From an uncultured Lachnospiraceae bacterium (lineage in GTDB: Bacteria; Bacillota; Clostridia; Lachnospirales; Lachnospiraceae): a stretch of 14,759 nt of DNA. Where the stretch lies: contig CAJUDH010000033.1 in assembly GCA_910584845.1 (NCBI GenBank), forward strand, positions 1-14,759. Direction: 5' to 3'. Below the pieces are notes generated by a model that saw nothing but the letters and a program-made list of their open reading frames with translations, had not been told where the DNA came from and did not search any database. A program made the position numbers and the translations under genes. Shown here one piece after another: positions 13,252-14,759 of the stretch. The number at the start of each line of letters is the position of its first letter. Position 1 is the first letter of the stretch.

Positions 13252-13290
13252 TTACAAGGACGGGAAAAGGGTTCCCGTTTTCAAATTCAT
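13252..13290 (-). other. Possible 12-codon leader ORF upstream of rep
   Basis: ATG (13290-13288) with AGGA 5-6 nt upstream opens a 12-codon reading MNLKTGTLFPSL ending TAA (13254-13252). The hairpin at 13260-13278 lies within it. A leader peptide with an internal stem before rep could couple translation to mRNA folding. This is speculative. Confidence 0.2.
13260..13278. repeat. 7-bp hairpin upstream of rep
   Basis: ACGGGAA (13260-13266) and TTCCCGT (13272-13278) pair perfectly around a 5-nt loop (AAGGG on the plus strand). It lies about 60-80 nt before the rep ATG, so it may control rep expression. There is no U-tract after it on the minus strand; on the plus strand TTTC follows. Confidence 0.45.
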
Positions 13291-13304
13291 GCGGATCCTA
13301 TGGC

Positions 13305-13472
13305 TTAATGCTGCTTTGCGTCCATGTACTCTGCTGCTGAACGGATGGCGCACGCCGCCCCTGCCTCCAGGGCTGCCAATATGGCTGCAACTGAAATAAC
13401 AGTTCTAATAATTATTTCTAATCCTATATATTGCAAATATTTATTATTAAATACTACATATTGTGTTATCAT
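13305..13472 (-). CDS. Small ORF of uncertain reality
   Basis: Up to 55 residues from the ATG at 13472-13470, which has no SD. The AT-rich N-terminal half (MITQYVVFNNKYLQYIG) overlaps promoter-like sequence. The GC-richer second half (ILAALEAGAACAIRSAAEYMDAKQH) looks more protein-like. The middle (LEIIIRTVISVAAILAALEAGAACAI) is hydrophobic but carries charged residues, so a membrane helix is doubtful. The abrupt base-composition change suggests that translation, if any, begins further inside. No function can be given. Confidence 0.3.
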   Translation of the reverse strand: MITQYVVFNNKYLQYIGLEIIIRTVISVAAILAALEAGAACAIRSAAEYMDAKQH

Positions 13473-13480
13473 GTTTTTGT
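13385..13480 (-). promoter_or_regulatory. AT-rich promoter-like region upstream of rep
   Basis: This stretch is markedly AT-rich compared with the flanks. On the minus strand a TTAACA box is followed after 17 nt by TATGTA; further down, TTGCAA precedes AATAAT/TAATTA with poor spacing. Lying between a strong hairpin and rep, it is a reasonable place for the rep-parAB promoter and for an unwinding element. No single promoter can be fixed. Confidence 0.35.
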
Positions 13481-13488
13481 TAAGTTCC

Positions 13489-13532
13489 AAAACACGGGTT
13501 GTATAGGCCCCCGCCTTTCAACCCGTGTTTTT
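13489..13532. terminator. 13-bp perfect inverted repeat: bidirectional terminator or origin hairpin
   Basis: AAAACACGGGTTG (13489-13501) and CAACCCGTGTTTT (13519-13531) are exact complements. Within the 17-nt loop, AGGC/GCCT can form an inner stem around GGGG. The plus strand continues into a TTTTT tract and the minus strand has TTTT, so both directions look like intrinsic terminators. It sits where the HAD remnant ends and just upstream of the AT-rich region and rep. That also makes it a candidate rolling-circle origin; the function cannot be decided from sequence. Confidence 0.6.
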
Positions 13533-13735
13533 ATGCTTTACTTTTACTAGCCCTTGCTTCCTGCACCACCCCACAGCGTTTTCCAGAACCGCATTTGCAC
13601 GGCTTGTCCAAAATATAACTTTATGGCCTGCCGCCTGGATGCACTTTATAAATGCCACCGTGTTTTGTTGGGTGCAATAATTCCCTGGAACCTGGCCTGT
13701 GCAAGTGTCCCGTCAAAATCAATTACATAAACCAG
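13518..13735 (-). pseudogene. Broken HAD-family phosphatase gene
   Basis: From 13735 the minus strand reads LVYVIDFDGTLAQARF and onward to IIAPNKT, then stops a few codons later. A 1-base (-1 or +2) shift near 13665 continues as VAFIKCIQAAGHKVIFWTSRANAVLENAVGWCRKQGL, ending VKVKHKNTG at 13518. Together these give HAD motif I (DFDGT), 'AAGHKVIFWTSR' (motif II region) and 'AVGWCRKQGL', as in small phage/bacterial HAD hydrolases. The initiator position is CTG directly after two stop codons, where ATG is expected, and the normal 'F.A.NEN' end is missing, replaced by the inverted repeat. The reading is therefore a remnant: no good start, a frameshift and a truncated end. Sequencing error could explain one lesion but not all three. 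Confidence 0.65.
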
Positions 13736-13738
13736 CTA

Positions 13739-13882
13739 TTATCCCGCCATCCTTTCCGCCTGCTGCCCCGCCGCCATCATTGAAACGTCAAGGGAAGTTT
13801 TTCTAATTGCTGCCCTCAAATCAGCATCTGTGAAAATCCCCATCTTTTCCAGTTCCGCTTTTAATGCTTCCGTTTTACTCAT
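13739..13882 (-). CDS. Small hypothetical protein
   Basis: 47 residues, MSKTEALKAELEKMG then IFTDADLRAAIRKTSLDV and MMAAGQQAERMAG. The ATG at 13882-13880 overlaps the end of the upstream gene and has GGGGG 8 nt upstream. It is helical throughout, with a Met-rich end, no membrane segment and no Cys cluster. The tight overlap and good SD argue that it is translated. I do not recognise it. Confidence 0.6.
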   Translation of the reverse strand: MSKTEALKAELEKMGIFTDADLRAAIRKTSLDVSMMAAGQQAERMAG

Positions 13883-14084
13883 AATCGTTTCCCCCGTTCT
13901 CTGTCTTGTCTGAAGGGCTTAAATCATACTTTAGAATCATTGCGGCAGTTTGTATTGCTTCTACCGCCACAGCCATAGCCTTGGTATGTATATCTTCTAT
14001 TGTGTTAAAGCCTTTGATGGATGGTGGTGTACCTTTCCCCCGCGCATCATCCTCCGCTCCCCTATCTTTGAATTTTTGTTGCAA
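13875..14084 (-). CDS. Small hypothetical protein, start uncertain
   Basis: An open frame of up to 69 residues from a TTG at 14084-14082 that lacks an SD. It ends ...KYDLSPSDKTENGGNDYE and overlaps the next gene. The first 25 residues (RGAEDDARGKGTPPS) look unstructured; the helical second half (NTIEDIHTKAMAVAVEAIQTAAMILKYDL) looks more protein-like. In-frame ATGs exist at the AMAVAV segment but AAGG is too close to them. A GGAGGATGATG start nearby is in another frame and short. The function is unknown. Confidence 0.45.
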   Translation of the reverse strand: MQQKFKDRGAEDDARGKGTPPSIKGFNTIEDIHTKAMAVAVEAIQTAAMILKYDLSPSDKTENGGNDYE

Positions 14085-14400
14085 AATGAAATAAAGGTTC
14101 TACATCAATTTCCATTTCTTCCCGGTTTTTATAAATCATCAAAGAAAACCATTCCTGGCCCTCTTCATCCGTGAAACGGTTGGCGAACTTCTCAAACCCA
14201 AAACGGGAATTTATCCTGGCCCCATCCACCACGTTTGACAGCTTCGCAATCTCACGGCTGCCCAAAGCCACGCCCTCTTTGTGGTACTGCTGCCACTTTC
14301 GGAATGTTTCTTTGAGATATTCCAGAAAATCCGGCTCCACCACTCCATTGATAGGCGTATAGCTTTTATACTTTGTTTCCGCCGCCCTTAATCTGTCCAT
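14062..14400 (-). CDS. Hypothetical phage protein
   Basis: 112 residues from the ATG at 14400-14398 with GGGG 8 nt upstream; a longer frame to 14487 overlaps the previous gene and is not needed. It begins MDRLRAAETKYKSYTPING and continues through a helical 'PDFLEYLKETFRKWQQYHKEG' and an 'SNVVDGARINSRFGFEKFANRF..EEGQEWFSLMIYKNR' part. It is soluble and charged, without recognised motifs. The position among small genes upstream of rep suggests an early or accessory function. Confidence 0.65.
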   Translation of the reverse strand: MDRLRAAETKYKSYTPINGVVEPDFLEYLKETFRKWQQYHKEGVALGSREIAKLSNVVDGARINSRFGFEKFANRFTDEEGQEWFSLMIYKNREEMEIDVEPLFHFATKIQR

Positions 14401-14417
14401 CCTCTTTTCCCCGCTTT

Positions 14418-14645
14418 CTAATCCTTTAATGTAAGCTGCTCCCGTGATACCCCGGTTATATAGGCATACTGGCCGCAATGTGGGCACTTCTCCGTTTTTA
14501 TCGTTACGCCTTTCCCTCTGACAACTCCCGTAATCGTGACCGTTGCCCCGGCTCCAATCCCGTTTCCGCCTTTATCCTTTGTATCACTTTTTATGGTTGC
14601 CTTTCTTCCTAAAAGGCCTTTTCCTTTATAGCTTTTCGGAATCAT
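14418..14645 (-). CDS. Small zinc-ribbon-like hypothetical protein
   Basis: 75 residues from the ATG at 14645-14643 with a GGAGGGG SD. A basic, Gly-rich beta-type N-terminus (KGLLGRKATIKSDTKDKGGNGIGAGATVTITGVVRGKGVTIKTEKC) resembles a small beta-barrel, followed by CPHCGQYAYITGV and a short end. The single CxxC pair suggests a partial zinc ribbon or a dimeric metal site. It could bind nucleic acid, but no specific role is visible. Confidence 0.65.
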   Translation of the reverse strand: MIPKSYKGKGLLGRKATIKSDTKDKGGNGIGAGATVTITGVVRGKGVTIKTEKCPHCGQYAYITGVSREQLTLKD

Positions 14646-14658
14646 TCCATCCCCTCCG

Positions 14659-14759
14659 TCAAATTATGATTTTGTAATATAAGGTCATCTGTAAATCAGA
14701 AAAACGGAAATCCGGCGTTTTCTCCGGCTCCATTGGCGGCATCAGTCCCCGGTCTTTCC
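14659..14759 (-). CDS. Partial CDS, C-terminal end, unknown
   Basis: An open minus-strand frame enters from the window edge and reads KDRGLMPPMEPEKTPDFRFSDLQM, ending TLYYKIII with TGA at 14661-14659. It stops 13 nt before the start of the zinc-ribbon-like gene, a typical operon spacing. An internal ATG (14742) with GGGG upstream could also begin a 27-residue peptide, so partial gene versus small gene cannot be settled. Confidence 0.45.
   Translation of the reverse strand, partial: KDRGLMPPMEPEKTPDFRFSDLQMTLYYKIII

Noticed and set aside
1..14759. CRISPR arrays, tRNA or rRNA genes, integrase, lysogeny repressor
   Set aside because: I saw no regularly spaced repeats, no tRNA-like cloverleaf and no tyrosine/serine recombinase or CI-like HTH protein. 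Absence here does not exclude them in the rest of the element.

Overview
The window reads as about 14.8 kb of a tailed-phage genome, either a free phage or an extrachromosomal prophage, from a Firmicute. A gut Clostridia/Lachnospiraceae host is the best guess. The reasons are AGGAGG-, AAAGGGGG- and GGGG-type Shine-Dalgarno (SD) sites before most genes, a few GTG/TTG starts, and a Siphovirus head-tail module of HK97 type. Every supported gene lies on the minus strand, so the biological order runs from high to low coordinates.

Region 1 (14759-13739) holds small early-type genes of unknown function, one with a zinc-ribbon motif. Region 2 (13738-13198) is a gap in the main gene order. It contains a broken HAD-phosphatase gene, a 13-bp perfect inverted repeat, a very AT-rich stretch with promoter-like boxes, a doubtful small ORF and a second hairpin just before rep. 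Region 3 (13197-10556) is a plasmid-like cassette: an HUH-type rolling-circle replication protein, ParA and ParB, joined by an ATGA overlap and a 3-nt gap. Region 4 (10543-8855) holds a VRR-NUC nuclease with an extra Cys-rich tail and two uncharacterised genes. Region 5 (8812-1) is the packaging and morphogenesis operon in canonical order: HNH endonuclease, TerS, TerL, portal, ClpP-type prohead protease, HK97 major capsid protein, head-tail connector, head closure, HK97-gp10-like protein, tail-terminator-position protein, major tail protein, tail assembly chaperone gpG with a -1 frameshift extension (gpGT), and the start of the tape measure.

The most interesting feature is a rep-parA-parB cassette in the same transcriptional direction as a caudovirus packaging and tail operon. 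This suggests a phage-plasmid that could be maintained as a replicating, partitioned episome; no integrase is seen in this window. A 19-bp palindrome inside parB is a candidate parS, and the hairpin plus AT-rich segment upstream of rep is a candidate replication origin or control region. Several genes show frame or start problems: the head-closure gene has no ATG/GTG/TTG before its conserved N-terminus, the portal start is offset, the HAD gene is frameshifted, and the tape measure stops looking like a tape measure about 50 bp from the window edge.
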